Assembly: GCA_036877525.1 (NCBI GenBank)
Contig: JAZGTH010000034.1
Span: forward strand, 5,202,501-5,266,500
Source: Chromobotia macracanthus
Taxonomy: Eukaryota; Chordata; Actinopteri; Cypriniformes; Botiidae
Direction: 5' to 3'
Length of the DNA stretch: 64,000 nucleotides
The number at the start of each line of letters is the position of its first letter. Within the stretch, counting starts at the first letter, position 1. A program made the translations under genes and the position numbers. The notes below the pieces were generated by a model. The model ran no database searches, was not told the DNA's origin, and worked only from the letters and a program-made list of their open reading frames with translations. Positions 22,600 through 36,372 of this stretch are shown piece after piece.

Positions 22600-25500
22600 T
22601 GCCTTGGAATGCCATGAACTAATGTTTGTTTTTAGATGAACCACTGTCATAACATCTACTACTGTATAATATCTAATACTGTTTCTAACCTCAAGTTTTG
22701 AGCCTAAGATCTGTTATCTTAGTATATTAAGATCTAATATAGCACTATGTGAAAAATAAATCTGGGCTTGTGTATATTTATTTATTCTGACAACCCTGGT
22801 ATAAAGGTACAAAGTAAAAAATCACATTCTGGGTCTGTTTTCCGTGTTTCTCTCAGTCTAGCGATGGAGGTGGCAGCCATATCCACTCACAAAGCTGAGA
22901 GCAGACCCAAAGTGCTGGTGTATTGCAGTCATTAGCCCCTCATACCATCAAGCTTCAAATTCACTTAGCCTCATGCTGGACCTGTTTTGTGATAGACTTG
23001 TATCAGATGGCATCTCTAGCAGGGCACAGGCTCAGGGCGAATGGAGGAGAGCAGGGGTGTGTAGAAGGGTTGGTGAGAGAGAATCCGATTAATTGGTGGG
23101 GGTTTATGCTAGACCACCACGGAGGAAGAAAACACTGGAGACCTCCAAGACTCCACATTTGCTTTCTTGCATTTTTTCCCCTTTTCTGAAATTTATTGCA
23201 TCAAAATTTGTGACTTTCCTCAGCAAAATACCATATACAAAATATTTAGCTAATATTAATCCTCCAAAACCCACATACCAAAAAAGAACATGAAACAACA
23301 TGCGCTAGCAATGTATTTTTTTAAATGTCCTCCAATTATCTGTCAGTGAAAACACATAAATAAACAGAAAGTGATTTCAACATTGACAAACAGGAGGCAA
23401 ATTTGTTACAGCCAATTGTTTGGAATTTTACTCAGTTTGTAATAAAAAGTCAGTGAACCAAGGGGAGTCCATATATTCCCATAACAAAGACAGGGGAAGC
23501 TGTCATTTCATTGTTCTGCATTCTTTATGAAAACATCCTCTCTCACTAAAGACTGTAGGGGGTGGAAGGCCTTGCTCGACAGATCAAGAAGGTAAAATGC
23601 ATGTGCTCCCAAAGACAATGAGTGCTAAGCCACAGACTGTGGCAAACCTGTTCTCCAATGGTCTATCCAAACACCGGTAAGAAAAACAATACAGAGTAAG
23701 GGGAAACCACATATTAAAACAAATAAATAGTGCATTGCATTTCCCTTACCCGCACGCCTGCTCCTACATGCCATTGTCTCTTAACACACTGATATATTGC
23801 AATGCTTTTAAGACACCCAAAGAATGAGAATGGGTCTCTGAAGCCCGGGAGAGATGCCTTGCTCTCACCAATCGCCTGATTCTATTGGATTTCTGACTTT
23901 TAACTGGGTTAACCTACTTTACTGTGAATACAGATTCAATTGCCACCACAGCTGTTTTATTTGGCGTGCGCATATTTCCCCCCTCTCTCTCCCTCTCAAC
24001 AGGCTGTGTAACCACATAGAAAACAATTTCCCTCTGCGGAGCACTGGCAAACCATAAAATTAAAATGAAGAGCCATTACACGTTCACAAAGCAAAGGGGT
24101 CCTTTCCGCCCACAACCCCCCCCCAGTATTGACACACTCTTTATCCCTTTCCTATTGGTGTTTTTATACTGCTTGTTTGTTGTAGATGTTTGTGTGCTAT
24201 GTGTTAGCATGCTAGCCTTACCTAGCTCTTTCACTCTGTGTGTGCATTTAGTAATGGTTCTTCCTACCAGGCACTAAATAAAGCCATATGAGGGAGTCAG
24301 GAAACCTTTCAGGACTTCATTAGGCTAGTGGGAGTGGAGAAGTTAAGTGCTCCTGCAAGCTGGTACTGTTTAGCTACATAACATGCAGCTGAAGAGCAAG
24401 CATGCAGCTGCCAATCCCCTCCACCCTCGCCAGCCCTTTATTCGCCCTGCTATGCTCCACTCGGGTAGTGCAGGCCACACGGGAACCCCTCGCTCAATTG
24501 CTTGTGTGCTACTACCAGCCTGGGATGTCCCAAAGCCCTCTTGAAACTACAGCTAACAGGGTTATAATTGCAGCTTGTTCCAATGTGTGTGTGTGTGTCA
24601 ACTTTAAAGTGTAAACGCTTTGTGTGACACTATCAAAATATTGCTCTGTTTGTTTTAGCCTTTCAACCAACTTGACACTAGGTCAAACAATACCATGTGT
24701 TTGGGGTGGGATCTGTTTAGTGACCAATGTCAGCTGAGCAAAGAGCTTGCGAAACTTGGGAAACAATCATTATTTTTGCAATCTCATTTGGTAAACGTGA
24801 ACGTGATAATGTTCAATGTTCAATCTGAGCTTTGGAAGCTGTTAAATTTACAAAAACACGTCTCTGTGTTGTGCAAAGTTGTATTTACTATATCTAGCTA
24901 GTTCACTTGAGACTTGAGAACAATGGAGTTGGTATTGTTATGGCAACTAATTTGCAAGAAGTTGTAAAATAAAAGTATAAACTTGTGAAGTCTGTGAGTT
25001 TTTTAGTGAATTGTCAGGACACCAGGTAAAACCCCTCGTGAATCCAGGATGTCTAGTCTTACTAGTAAATGGAACCCTTCTACAAAAAGAACAGAGACTC
25101 TAAGATCAGTGCAACCAGGCACAGGAACTTCCTAGAAACCTTCTTTATTATACACGTCGTGATCGATTCACATATCAGTATCATTTGATTTTCTTTCTTT
25201 TGTCTTCAGTCTATATCTCCATACATTCCTTTCATCCCCATGGCAAGGTAATGGTCTGTTTACCTGTTTCTCTTGCAAGTCTCTAATAATGGCCCTCAGG
25301 TCCATGTTACCTGTACAGAACCAATCCATTTACATTACGTACATGCAGATCTGTGCTGCTTATATTTGCATTGTGATGCACGTTTACATCTGCATGTATC
25401 CTTACTCCAAATGACAATTAATGAAACACACTGTTGTTTTTACATCTGTGTGTAATATCTAGATGTGTGTTGGCAATCTTACCTATAAACCTCATCTGTA

Positions 25501-26490
25501 GTTCTTCTCATCAGTGTTTTTTTAAATACTATAAGAGTAATGTGTTTACACTGTGATAATGGTGTTGAGGCTTTGTTTGAGTGTTCGAGGAAGTGTCTGG
25601 CATGCCTTGGGGAGAGATCACTGTACTGAAGCGCCACCTGGTGACACACACTCCTTATAGTAAGGGACAAGTACACTACAGAGCACACTACCCAACCCCC
25701 AATACCTCTTAGTCTCACTCTCTTTCTGTCCTTTCTTTTAGAGAGAGTAAGCACATGTAACACTTGCAATAATATCAGTCCTGTAACACCAGCATCCCAC
25801 ATATTTTACCAAACAAATCCCAGAATAAAAACAGACAATTCTCCCTCATACAGTAGTTTGTTTCACTGATGTTCAGATGGGGGTGTGCATTGTCCATGAT
25901 TGACTGAAATTAAATGAAAGTTATGTGCACTCAAGATAAATTATTTACAATTTACATTTTTGAGTACTGAGCTGTTAATTAAGAGTATCTTTGACTGAAG
26001 AGATTGAAGTGATTGAAGAGAAAAAGGTCTTCTGTATAGCTCAATATAGTTGTCAACTACTTGACACAAACTGTTGCTTTTTTGAGTCTACACAATATTT
26101 GTAATTGTGCACTGACCAAGGGCTGCGTTTCTCAAATGCATCATAAGCCTATATATAACTGATGATGAAACTAAAATCGTGACCAGTGAAATATTTTGAG
26201 TGAGAATCATGCCATAGGTTCATTCTGCAGCATGTGTCTCTGCACCTATTGTAAAACAATGCAACTACGGCAAAAGTTTCCTGATGAGCTTCAATATGCC
26301 CTTGAATATGAGGCTTGTCAACATGGATCTATCGAAGCGCTTTGCTCGCAGTTACAGTCACATGCATCAAAGCTCAGCTAAAAAAGCGTCCGACAGTGAT
26401 GAGGGCCTGTCACTGCCCATAAAAGTGATGCACACAAACATACACACCCTTCCGTCCTTGATTAGTCTATTTATAGACTTCTATAGTTTT
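22600..26490. other. Intergenic DNA, no gene seen
   Basis: No coding similarity. A (GT)n run lies at 24583-24598. Blocks at about 23850-24060 and 24380-24580 are relatively GC-rich and look unique; they could be regulatory but show no diagnostic motif. The phrase gcgccacctggtgac at 25630 resembles a scattered fish repeat. Confidence 0.45.
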
Positions 26491-26491
26491 T

Positions 26492-26545
26492 ATTAATCCA
26501 CGCTCTTTTATTAACCCACACTCTTTTATTAATCCACACTCTAAC
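26492..26545 (+). repeat. 18-bp tandem repeat, three units
   Basis: Three consecutive 18-base units of the form attaatccacactctttt lie at 26492-26509, 26510-26527 and 26528-26545 (the last diverged at its end). A minisatellite-like array with no coding role. Confidence 0.9.
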
Positions 26546-29500
26546 CATAATCCTAACAGAAAACTTGCATTTTTACAACAAAAAAACCTTTATTTTATAG
26601 TATTTTTACAAATGTGGATATCCCCAAAATGAGGTTTTGCTGATATTTGACAGATTTTGCTGTGTTTTTGGTTTAAACTTGTTCCCAATATATAGTTAAG
26701 TAAACCCACATAAACACAAATGTTCATGCAAGGAAATAAAGATGGATTACATCGATAGTGTCAGCTTTCCTGATCTCTCAAAGACACACAGACGGATGTG
26801 GCACATGTCCTCTTACCCACTGTGACATCACTTCCTCTCGATGGAATTAGTTTTAAAATTCTTGAGTTTAGCGAGAATGTTCAAATACATTGAGAATGAT
26901 GTTGGCAGAGTTTTTTGTTATTGTTTGTACAATAGATTTTTGCTAATGTGTCATTTTGATAACATCGGTGTCATCAAGACACTGATGTTTTTATTTCACA
27001 GATAAATTTGTGGAAAGTACACTCGTGAGAAATATACGATGCTAACATGGAACAGTTTGTGTAGAAATTAAATTATTTTGATCATTTATTCATCCATTGT
27101 TTTACCAAACCTTGTATGATTGTATTATTTGCAGTGAATAACAAATACCATTTCTGTTTCTCACACCAAGACTTTTTCCTTTATAAAGCCTGACAGTTGT
27201 GCATACTATAAACCATGATTCTATGGACTAGATCAGCTTAGACATTCTGCTAAAATTTTGTGCTCAATGAATTCTCATCTACAAGTTAATAAGAAAAGTC
27301 ATATAGCTTTCTAGGAAACACACATGAATTTAATATCACTTGTAATGTTTCCTCATTTGTAAGGCGCATTGGATAAAATTGAAATAAAATGCTACTTGAA
27401 GTAAAATTAAATAAAAAAAATAATCACAGATACAGGACCATTGTGTAAGCATTTATTCTATACAATTTTTATAAATTGTAATTTTTCAATCATAAATTAT
27501 GGTTCTTAAATTCATGATAAATAATCATATTTATCAATTATAAATAAAATCATTAATTAGTCATAAACTTTGTAAATAGCATCAGCTATTTTGTTTTAGT
27601 CTGTTTTTATTTACACAGAGCAGTCATAGATTGAAATAATGGGAAATAAGTATTAAGCCTTAACTATAAGCAACACTTATCTGAAAACAACACCGCATCA
27701 TAGTGTGTGGGAGTCTTCCAGGAGAGCAGAACCGGATTCTTTCCTTATGTCACCATCAGAGCAAAGACAAATGTTTATCACACACAGAATAACCTTCATT
27801 ATGACTGAAGCATTTAACTGATCAGATTTTCTGGCTACTTTGACCTTTTACTGTTTGTTCCAACACATGAGTAGTACTGCCCACACTGAATATCATGAGC
27901 AGTGCATTGTGGGCATATGTTTTTATGATTTGTTGCTTTATAGATTTATCTGTCTCAGTACCCATGACCACCTAATATATTCCTGATGTCAGCTAGCATG
28001 TGATGGGTATTTGTTCAAACTGAGGTGAAATGCACATACTGGTTTTTAATTTAATTTTAAACCACATAGATATAAAATGATGTTGATCTAAATATTTGTA
28101 AAAGGTTTAAAGTGTAGAAAAAAGTGTATATGATTTATGGGAGATTTTTACATTTACATGTTATGCGCTAGTGTTTTCCAGCCTATTTAATCTTAGTTAA
28201 ACAATGAATCATAAGTTATTCAAATCTATTGATGACACCTAATATTTTAAACTCACAATTAAAAACAAAGAAAAGTACATTTATTTTGTTTTTGAATTTC
28301 TAATGTATCCCTTTTTCATAGTAGAGGGTCAAGAATCTTCAACTTTTTAAGAGTGCAATGACGGGCAGATGTATTATCTAGGGTTAACTGTATCAGTGAT
28401 AACTTTGTGGACTTTTATTACCTCAAACATATTTGACTTGTCAGCAGTTATTACCCCTGTCCATTAAATTTATAACATCATAATATTATATATATTTAAA
28501 CTAGGTTTATGGAGGCCAATGTTGCTGTTTATTGTTGTGGCGATATGATAGTTGTAGTCAAGTTATTTAAAAAACTGTTTACATAGAATTTGCTATGTTG
28601 TTGCATATTCCTGAGTGCAACGTGTTCTCTCCCTCTCTTTCTCTCTCTCTTTCTGTCTCTATCTCTCTATCTCCCCCTCTTTATTCAGTCTTTTATTTGA
28701 TTTGCTTCAAACACATCCTGCTAAAATTACATCCACATGTGACTGCAGGCTCTGTTGCCTTGGCACAGAGCCACAACACCAACAAAAACAAACACTTTAA
28801 CAAACTACAACTGCTAGTTTTAATTACTGATGACCTTCACACAAGCTCTGCTCCAGTTATAGTCTACTGATAATCACCAGATCACCAAAACCCTCTGATA
28901 AAAATCATTCTGAATGTTGTCAGTGATGTGGCAGTGTAGGTAACACATGGGATCATGTTGAAAGGTTTTTTCTTATACTTTCCTCTGATGGCATATTTAG
29001 CCTATGGTAACAAGTGACTATGTTTTCACTTCATCTGAAAAGCCAGGATTAACAAGTTAAAAGGTTATGGCATAAGTCAACATTCACCTTTCAGCTCACC
29101 TCAATCACTCAAGAATATAATTATCTAACATTGTGTCAGACCTCTGGCACTACACTCATCTTCTTTCATCCAACTTTGAGAAAATAAACCAGAATACAAT
29201 TATTACACTGTAAGTCACACAAATATCTGAATGTCACTGCATTAGATATCAAAACAACAATCAGGTGGTATTTATATTAACTGTTTTGCTAAATTATGTT
29301 CATTATGCCTAAAATGTGCCTATTTTGCTTATATAATAATTCTAAAAAGTTATATCAAAATTTGTTTATATTAATTGCTATTAGGAATGTTTCCTGGAGG
29401 AGTTGTCTATCCATCACAGGGCAGGTGCTATGGCTCCGGTCTGGAGCTCTTGACCCAATTACACTCATCTTTCCCTTCATTTTAAACACAGAGGAACGCT

Positions 29501-29559
29501 GTTACATACCCTCTCCTTCTGCTGCTCAAACATGGCACTCACCCACTGAAGATTAATGT

Positions 29560-29790
29560 TGTAAGCCTGACCCTGCTGGGCAGCTGACTACAGGAGAAAA
29601 GATGGGTCAAAGAAGCCAGGCTAGGTGACGGAGATGGGTTGCTTACCTCTGAGAGCCTTAATGCCTGGGAGTATGCTTCTCCTGTCAGCTCCCTCGGTGA
29701 AGAGAGAACTCCCCATCATAACTTAAATTCTTTTAGCCCAGCTCATGAATAATTATACCTCTTATGGTCCTCGGTGGACTCCTCAGGTCC
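29560..29790. promoter_or_regulatory. Candidate conserved noncoding element
   Basis: A relatively GC-rich, non-repetitive block containing gctcatgaataattatacctc, in which an AT-rich homeodomain-like core is embedded in otherwise mixed sequence. It has no open frame worth keeping. The call rests on composition and context alone. Confidence 0.2.
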
Positions 29791-32700
29791 AAAAGTGTGA
29801 GAGAGAAAGGTCAGAAAATGGTTCAGTGTGTCAGGTGGAATGACAGATGTTTTTCAACATGAAAGAGTGGTTTGTGCTTATCAGCAAAGCTGTCAAATGC
29901 TTTTGATGCTGTGTTTGTGTCTTGGCTGCAGGTTAGTGTTAATAAAGTTCCGTAAGGATTTGTTACACAGCTACCTGTCTATGATTATCCATTTAAGAGG
30001 CCACTGTTTAATTAAAAATACTCAACATTGTTAAAAATCGAAAAGACGATCTGTAAAAGACATTTTTTTTATATATTCTTAACTTCCTGCCTTTTTATAT
30101 GTGGGCTTACTTTTGTGGGCTTAAAGGTGAAAAATGATTAAGAGGCAGATAACACCCTTGATTGACTAAAGGACGACTCTGACCTTTTCTTACAGTTACT
30201 TGTTCAAAAACACTATACACCTGCCAGCAACACAGTCAAATAGCCCTGATTTTATTCTTGTAGCTCCAGCATGCTTGTGTTTCTTGTGTTTCTTGCCTTT
30301 TACTATTTTAACCTGTGCTTTAGAGAAGTGAAACAGTACACAACAAACATAACCTGCCTGTGAGATAAACACTCTCCAGTGGAACTGTTTCTAAAGAGTG
30401 CCTCTGAATTGCAGTGGTTTTCAGCTATGCACTACAATGGGATCATTCACATGCTGTGAGGAGGACAGGAAGTGTTCTGCAGCGAGACACAGGGGCCGAC
30501 CATAACTAGGACGTAGCCGTCATGAGCTGAAGCACTGGTCTTAAGTGCAGACCCACCCTCTCGCAGTCTATGTTTCCTTCTCTAACTCTCTCTGTGTTCT
30601 CTCCCTGTTTCCCTGTGGCAGCTGCACTTTTTTGGCTACAACTGCAAGGTGTGTGTATGCTCTTGAGTAGGAATATCTGTGTGTGTGTGAATGCTGGAAT
30701 CCTCCTCATCTCAGTTTATGCATGTGTGAGAGTGATCTGTACGAGTGCCCAGCAATTACTAAGCTGGCACTATGCTGTCTGTTTACACACGCACATATTC
30801 CTACTGGACTTTATTAAAACACCATCTGCTGTCAGCTTACACACATACACGGACCAAAGAAAAGGGAAAAATAAGGCAGGAAACCATTTCTTAGCGCCTG
30901 TTGGATGTGAATGGCCAAACCACCATGGCTACATCATCTGCATCAGCACATGTAGATGCACTACGGGTTTGTGGGGTCCTGCATTTTCCTCCGTATGAGG
31001 GGTGAAAAAAGGGCAAGAATAAACCTTTTGTCTGTCTCTCAAAATCACCATGTCTGCATCCACACACACAATGAGCCAGTCCAGAGTCCCGCAGTGCTGC
31101 ACAGGTGCTGTGTGAACTCTGGCCAGGCCCTGTAATGACAGACTGATTGTTATTTTATTAGTTCTCATGTTCACGGGGAGATGTCATTTAGGACGTGCGA
31201 GAGCACTGATTGGACAGTGACTGTGGGGGAGCAGATAAGATTTGGGCTAACAGATTAGATTTGTTTGTTTAATACGTCTGGGGAAAGAAAAAATGGTTCA
31301 CAACATGTTACAATAACATACAATATCATTGCAGTACACAAAATATTAAAGCAAGTATTGTTTTTTAATTTAAAGGTTAACATGTTTTGTAAAATATTTT
31401 CAGACATTTTATGCAAAAGAATGTTTGTAGACAATAATATACTGCATAACAAAGAAGATTAAAATTTGACACAGATAAGTGTCCAAACACTTGGACACGT
31501 CCATAGTTGATGTGCTGAATTGCACTTGTGGGGACCAGTTTGGCATAATTTGTTGTGAGAAGCCATTTGGTTTGGTATTTTGTTATCTAATGCCATTTAG
31601 ATATTTTAAGTGGGATTTAAGTGTCATGCACGAAATGATGCATAGTACGTTTTCAAGAAATGGATTTAAAAGATAATTACTGCTTACATTTTTTTTTTCT
31701 TTCAACAGACTTTCAACATACCCTCATTGGAGGGTTACTGTTATTTAAAATTGTGTGCATTTACGCAACTCTAACTACAAACAATCAATATTCATAGTTT
31801 TTTTTTATTGACATATTGACTTGTGATTAATATCTTTAAATGAACTAATACCCTAAAGGCATGTCACGGCAAGATAGAAAATTAAATCTGTGGACATTTG
31901 GCTCAACTGTCCCAACTGATGTGTGTCAGTGTAATAGATGCATAGATTACACACACAGTGTGACTCCATATGTGAGGAAACTGTATTATTTTAATGAGAG
32001 CTAATCTCCAGTCTTTAACTAACACACGCTGTTTTATAAGTCTGTCAGCAGCATGTTCAAAGCAAGCATCCATGTAAACAACAGGATGTGATCTTTGTTA
32101 CTTCCTTTTTTGGCTTAGCAACCTTCCTCTAATAATTTATTACAAAACATACCTAGGCAGCCATAGTTATGAACCTTCCCTGCATCCTAATTGCTACGTC
32201 CTTCCTCTTTCTCTCATTTGCAGGTGTTTTCTGCCTATCAGCATGTCTCTATCATCCCTTTGACATGGTGGGCAGCTGAGGAGTTATATGGTGAGTGACG
32301 TGTTCCAGCATCCGCCCAGCGCCTCCCCAACACTCACCCCCTACAAGCAGCTTTTGTCTGTGCTAAATGAGGTTGGATGCACCTCTTTAACTTTGATTTC
32401 CATTCCCTATTGTCCTGAACTGATGGGGAGGCTAACTCCATCTGGGCCTGCTTCACATGGTGCCATGCTTTCAAAAGACATATGCTCTCTGCACGGATTG
32501 GCACTACACTTGCTGAAGAATAGATTCCCAAAATAATGAAGAGAAATATCACTCTATTGATGGTGGCATTGTGCGGCTCTTAATTCTAAAGAGTTGCTTT
32601 ATGTGTAGTCAAGGATGCAGACGTAGTCAAACAAACCCTGCTGCAATGATGGAGGGTTAAAGCATATGTTTGCTTTTTGAACTGATTATATGCATGTGAG

Positions 32701-33019
32701 TATTTTACATGTAAAACACAAACCCCTCCTCCCAGCTGATTATAGTGAGACACTTTACCAGCAATATCTCTGATAGCGAGGTCAGAGGATTGGGTCTGCA
32801 AAAAATGTTTGCTTAATAAAATTACTTTCAAAGTTTGTAAATTCATGTAAATCTAAGTAATTTGGACATGCATTTGAAAATGTATGTAATTTAGTGAAAT
32901 TGTTGGGTAGTAATTTGGGTTCTCAAACTCGTTATCATATGTTTTCATTTTGACCAATTATCTTTGTTTCTAAAACAACATAATTTCTGAACTCTCTAGA
33001 TTTGATTCTCTGGTCCAGT

Positions 33020-33380
33020 GCATTCATCTGTCTTCATATTCAAACAGGGCAGCGCCTTCTAATAAAGGGGTAGCTTTAATAGCCTTGAGCTTACGACAAC
33101 CCCTGCGGCGTCCTGCCTTATCCACTCTTAGCCCTCCTGGTTAGATGGGAGGACACGTCCGTCTGTGACGTTGGCTGTGCAGGGCAGCCGATGTCGCACG
33201 GGTTTTTAAAGGCTCTGAATAGAGGCGCATTAGATCAAATGGGAGTAAACAGAGGGGGGTCTCCCAGGAGGGGCGGAAGCCCTGCTCCATTTTATAGACT
33301 CCCCTGAAAGAAAGTGATTACAGATCATTATCCAATTGAAGCTGATTGATGGGGAGAGGTCAAAATAATATAGCTCATAG
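33020..33380. promoter_or_regulatory. Candidate conserved noncoding element
   Basis: A compositionally distinct block (caacccctgcggcgtcctgc, tccaattgaagctgattgat) in AT-rich surroundings, without repeats. A 149-codon minus-strand frame (33679-33230) overlaps it but has no recognisable domain. An ultraconserved-type enhancer is possible; a lineage-specific unique sequence is equally possible. Confidence 0.2.
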
Positions 33381-34849
33381 CAGTGTGGGGAGGGTCCACA
33401 CTGTGTGGGGAGGCATGGAGAGGGTAAGCGGGGATACAATGGCCTGATTGTCACCCCAGGAGGATGATAGGAGGGGCGGCTGACTGAACCTTCAGCAGCG
33501 TTAGAGCTACAAGTGTTGAGTGAGGAAGCATGGTTAGCATGGCCTGAAATTAACCCTGAGAGATAAGAGGCCAGTATGTGTGTGTATGTGTTAGACAACT
33601 GTGTGCGCAGAGGGAATTTTTCAAGCAAAACTGAACAGATTTGGAGGAGTCCCTCACACCTTTTACTGCTCACCCACACAATTGTTTACAATTACAACTA
33701 TAAATATTAATTATGCAACTATTTTTTGAACTTTGGAAACTTTTTTGATTTGCTGTTGCCGTTGTTTTGCAAAAACAGTAAGCCACACAAAGCCGTGCAT
33801 TACAATGGTTTTACCATGCTTAAGGCAATTAATGTTACTCTTTTCTTACACTGTAAAATTAAGTCTCTAATGGTTTATTGTGGTAATAGGCTATGCGCAT
33901 AAGCATATGTTGGTATAGTGATGAATGATTTTATTTTTGTGAGGATAATGATTTTTATTATGAGTCGTGATTTTACCTCTGAAGTTAAAACAAGTCTTTA
34001 TAGATTCACATATTCACCCACTGTTAGATCCACTACACTGCTTTCAATTCCACGAATGAAGAAAGACTGGGTGCTACAACATTAATAACACTCTTTTATG
34101 AAAAACAAAATAGGTGAAATGAGGAGAAATCGAAAATCATGTCATAGCATTTAAAATGGGATGAACTGTAAGGTCAGGCATTAAAGTTGCACATCCTCTG
34201 GCACAAAGCCATACAAAGAGACTGAGATGGAGGGAGGGGTTCACACAGACCTGGTTTGTTGGTCCTCATAGCAAGAAGTCGTGATTTCCCTCAGGAAAGG
34301 TTAAAGTCTCTCTCTCTCTTTCACTCTCTCTCTCACTCATTTCAAGCATTCCAAGACACCATCTAATTAATCTGTCCTGCTAATTAATACTGGATAAAAC
34401 AACCAAACAAATCGAAGGTACAACACAGTGAACAGATTAAATATACGATAACTAATGCAACATATTTCACTCGAAATGTATTATAAATTAGGTTCATCAT
34501 TACAGTGCTTGTAGGCATTCCTCTAACAGGCATAGGCTCCATTCAGCTTTATAGATTGTGTAGGTTATTTCAGTCTTAGCTGTGTTATCTGCTGTGTTAT
34601 CCCTTTTTCTGTACAGTCTACACATGCTTGAATAATATAAAATTTTGTTATTGCAAGATCATTAGGTATGTTAGTTTAAATTAATTAAATAGCTGAGTCA
34701 CTTGCACTCTCTGTATAAATGTGATCTTATCCTTATTGAATGTTTATTGTTATTTATTTACTCATTATTAACTCATACTCATACTCATTAAGTCATTTTT
34801 CTTTCAGGGGACTTTTTAATGGAAGAAGCTCCAACTTACTTCAGCTGTC

Positions 34850-35235
34850 AGCGGTCTCACTGAAACTATTTCAGAGGCTCCTGGCTCCCTCAACGGCCAT
34901 TGTGCCGCTTGGGCTGATGCACATGAGACTGTTTCAACACAGACTTCATGACCAGGTCCAGAGGTGAGCCTGGCACTGCGGGACAGGTTGGGGTTCATCA
35001 CCCCTACAACATGGGATTTCTACGGGCCGCGGTGCCCTTGGAATAGGTGTCAACAGTGACAACAGATGTGTCAAACACGGGCTAGGGCACTGTGTGCAAC
35101 GGGCACGCAGTGTCAGGGATCTGGAAGGATCACCACCTGTGTTGGCACATAAATTGCCTGGAGCTGCTGGCAGTCCTGCTTGCTGTGTGGAAGTTCTTAC
35201 CTTTGATCCAAGCATGGTCAGATTGGCCTAAATCA
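34850..35235 (+). pseudogene. DIRS RT end and RNase H relic
   Basis: The frame beginning at 34740 ends with FQRLLAPSTAIVPLGLMHM and RLFQHRLHDQVQR before a stop; this is the RT-RNase H connection of fish DIRS. Further right, other frames give SGIW and then CWHINCLELLAVLLAVW (about 35126-35190), the RNase H core. The usual TDAS...GWG box is not clearly preserved. At least one frame change separates the parts. Confidence 0.75.
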
Positions 35236-35419
35236 ACCGCCAAGGAAATGTGACATCCTGTCGCATGTCTACGCAACCACTCACTGCCCTCTTTGGTATT
35301 CTCTGACCAAATAACTATCCCCCTGGCATGGATGCCCTGATACAAGTAGGCATTTACCCCAGTGAGTCTGTGCAAGGTTAGGAAGGAGCAGTATCAAGTG
35401 TTTTGGAAGCCCCGTGGTG

Positions 35420-35880
35420 TTCCTCCAGGGTAGATGTGCTTATATTGTGCTGGTCTTTCTTCAAGAGAGACTTCAAGAGGTTTTCTCCCTTCACTCTTAA
35501 AGTGTATGTGGCAGCCATTTTGGCTAACCACAACATGATGAATGGCAGGAGAGTGGGACAGCACGACCTGGTTGCCACCCTCCTAAACCATGTCTCATTC
35601 CCCCCAGCGACCTCTCAGTAGTCCTAAAGGGCCTGCGAAGGGCCCCATTCAAGCCGCTGGGAGAGGCTGATCTCAGTGCTTTAGCACTTCAGACAGCTCT
35701 CTTGGTGCTCACATCTATCATGAGGGTAGGGGACCGACCCCAGGCTCTCTCTGTCACCAGTGACTGCCTGGAGTTTGGACCAGGATATTCTCATATTACT
35801 TTAAGGCCCTAGCCTGGTTACATGGACCTGGTTGTGACCTGTGTTCTGCAAGGTGATTATTATAACCAGGTGGTATATAA
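35420..35880 (+). pseudogene. DIRS tyrosine recombinase relic
   Basis: The frame 35403-35621 has the core-binding part (VDVLILCWSFFKRDF, TLKVYVAAILANHN, GRRVGQHDLVATLL). The next frame has PPSDLSVVLKGLRRAPFKPL, then TSIMRVGDRPQALSV with the first catalytic Arg, and CLEFGPGYSHITLRP followed by a stop at about 35812. The downstream His-Arg-Tyr residues of the active site are missing, so it cannot recombine DNA. DIRS uses this enzyme to insert circular DNA without target duplication. Confidence 0.8.
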
Positions 35881-36372
35881 GATGTCTTCCCCTCACTGAG
35901 GGGATAATGTGCGCCATTCCTGTCCAGATATGTCCTTGGACATAGGGCAGCTTGAGATCATTTTTAGTACCTTTTTAGGGGACAACTCAGTAAAGAAATT
36001 GGACATGACGCCTGATACTTGTGTGTATTGCCCTTTCCAGGTAAGTCCTTTATCTGAGCTTGATGCTCCATATGTGAGGATTCCATTCTTTTGGGTAACC
36101 CCGTATGATGTATTGTCCACAGATAAGTTTCCCTCATGGTACACCCTGTGACTGTGGTTAGGTAAGTGCCTGCTCTCTACAGGTGGAAGGGAGGCACCTT
36201 ACGCCTCACTATGAGGCATGCAGCAGCTTGCCTGTGTACACTCCACCTAGCTTGTAGTGCAGTTCAGCTCCTGTGGCACTTCATATAGGGACCCCTAGTG
36301 TTGTCATCAACACAACATTGAGTGACTGACAAAAAGGTAATTTGTTAGTTTTGTATGCAACCCTTGCTCCCT

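Larger units (their letters stand above)
26546..34800. other. Long gene-free stretch
   Basis: No exon, RNA gene or recognisable transposon was found. CT-rich tracts occur at 28626-28680 and 34308-34336. The longest ORFs (30570-30998 plus, 33230-33679 minus) have no domain and cross low-complexity or regulatory-looking sequence, so I treat them as chance. The two blocks most unlike the AT-rich background are listed separately. Confidence 0.5.
34815..36372 (+). mobile_element. DIRS-type retrotransposon fragment
   Basis: Reading left to right: the end of the RT connection domain (from about 34850), RNase H (about 35020-35230), the tyrosine recombinase (about 35420-35880), a noncoding tail, and a DIRS terminus (acccctagtgttgtcatca, then gcaacccttgctccctga at 36358-36375). 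It is on the opposite strand to the copy at 3.6-5.8 kb and 3'-complete, but lacks gag and most of RT. The terminus is cut off by another repeat starting at about 36373. Several stops and frame changes make it inactive. Confidence 0.82.

Noticed and set aside
26492..26545. Three-unit 18-bp array as a CRISPR
   Set aside because: The units are contiguous without spacers and the host is a vertebrate.
30570..30998. 142-codon plus-strand ORF
   Set aside because: No domain and Cys/Leu-rich text from low-complexity DNA; nothing supports expression.
33230..33679. 149-codon minus-strand ORF as a gene
   Set aside because: No recognisable domain and no splice or promoter context; kept only as part of a candidate noncoding block.
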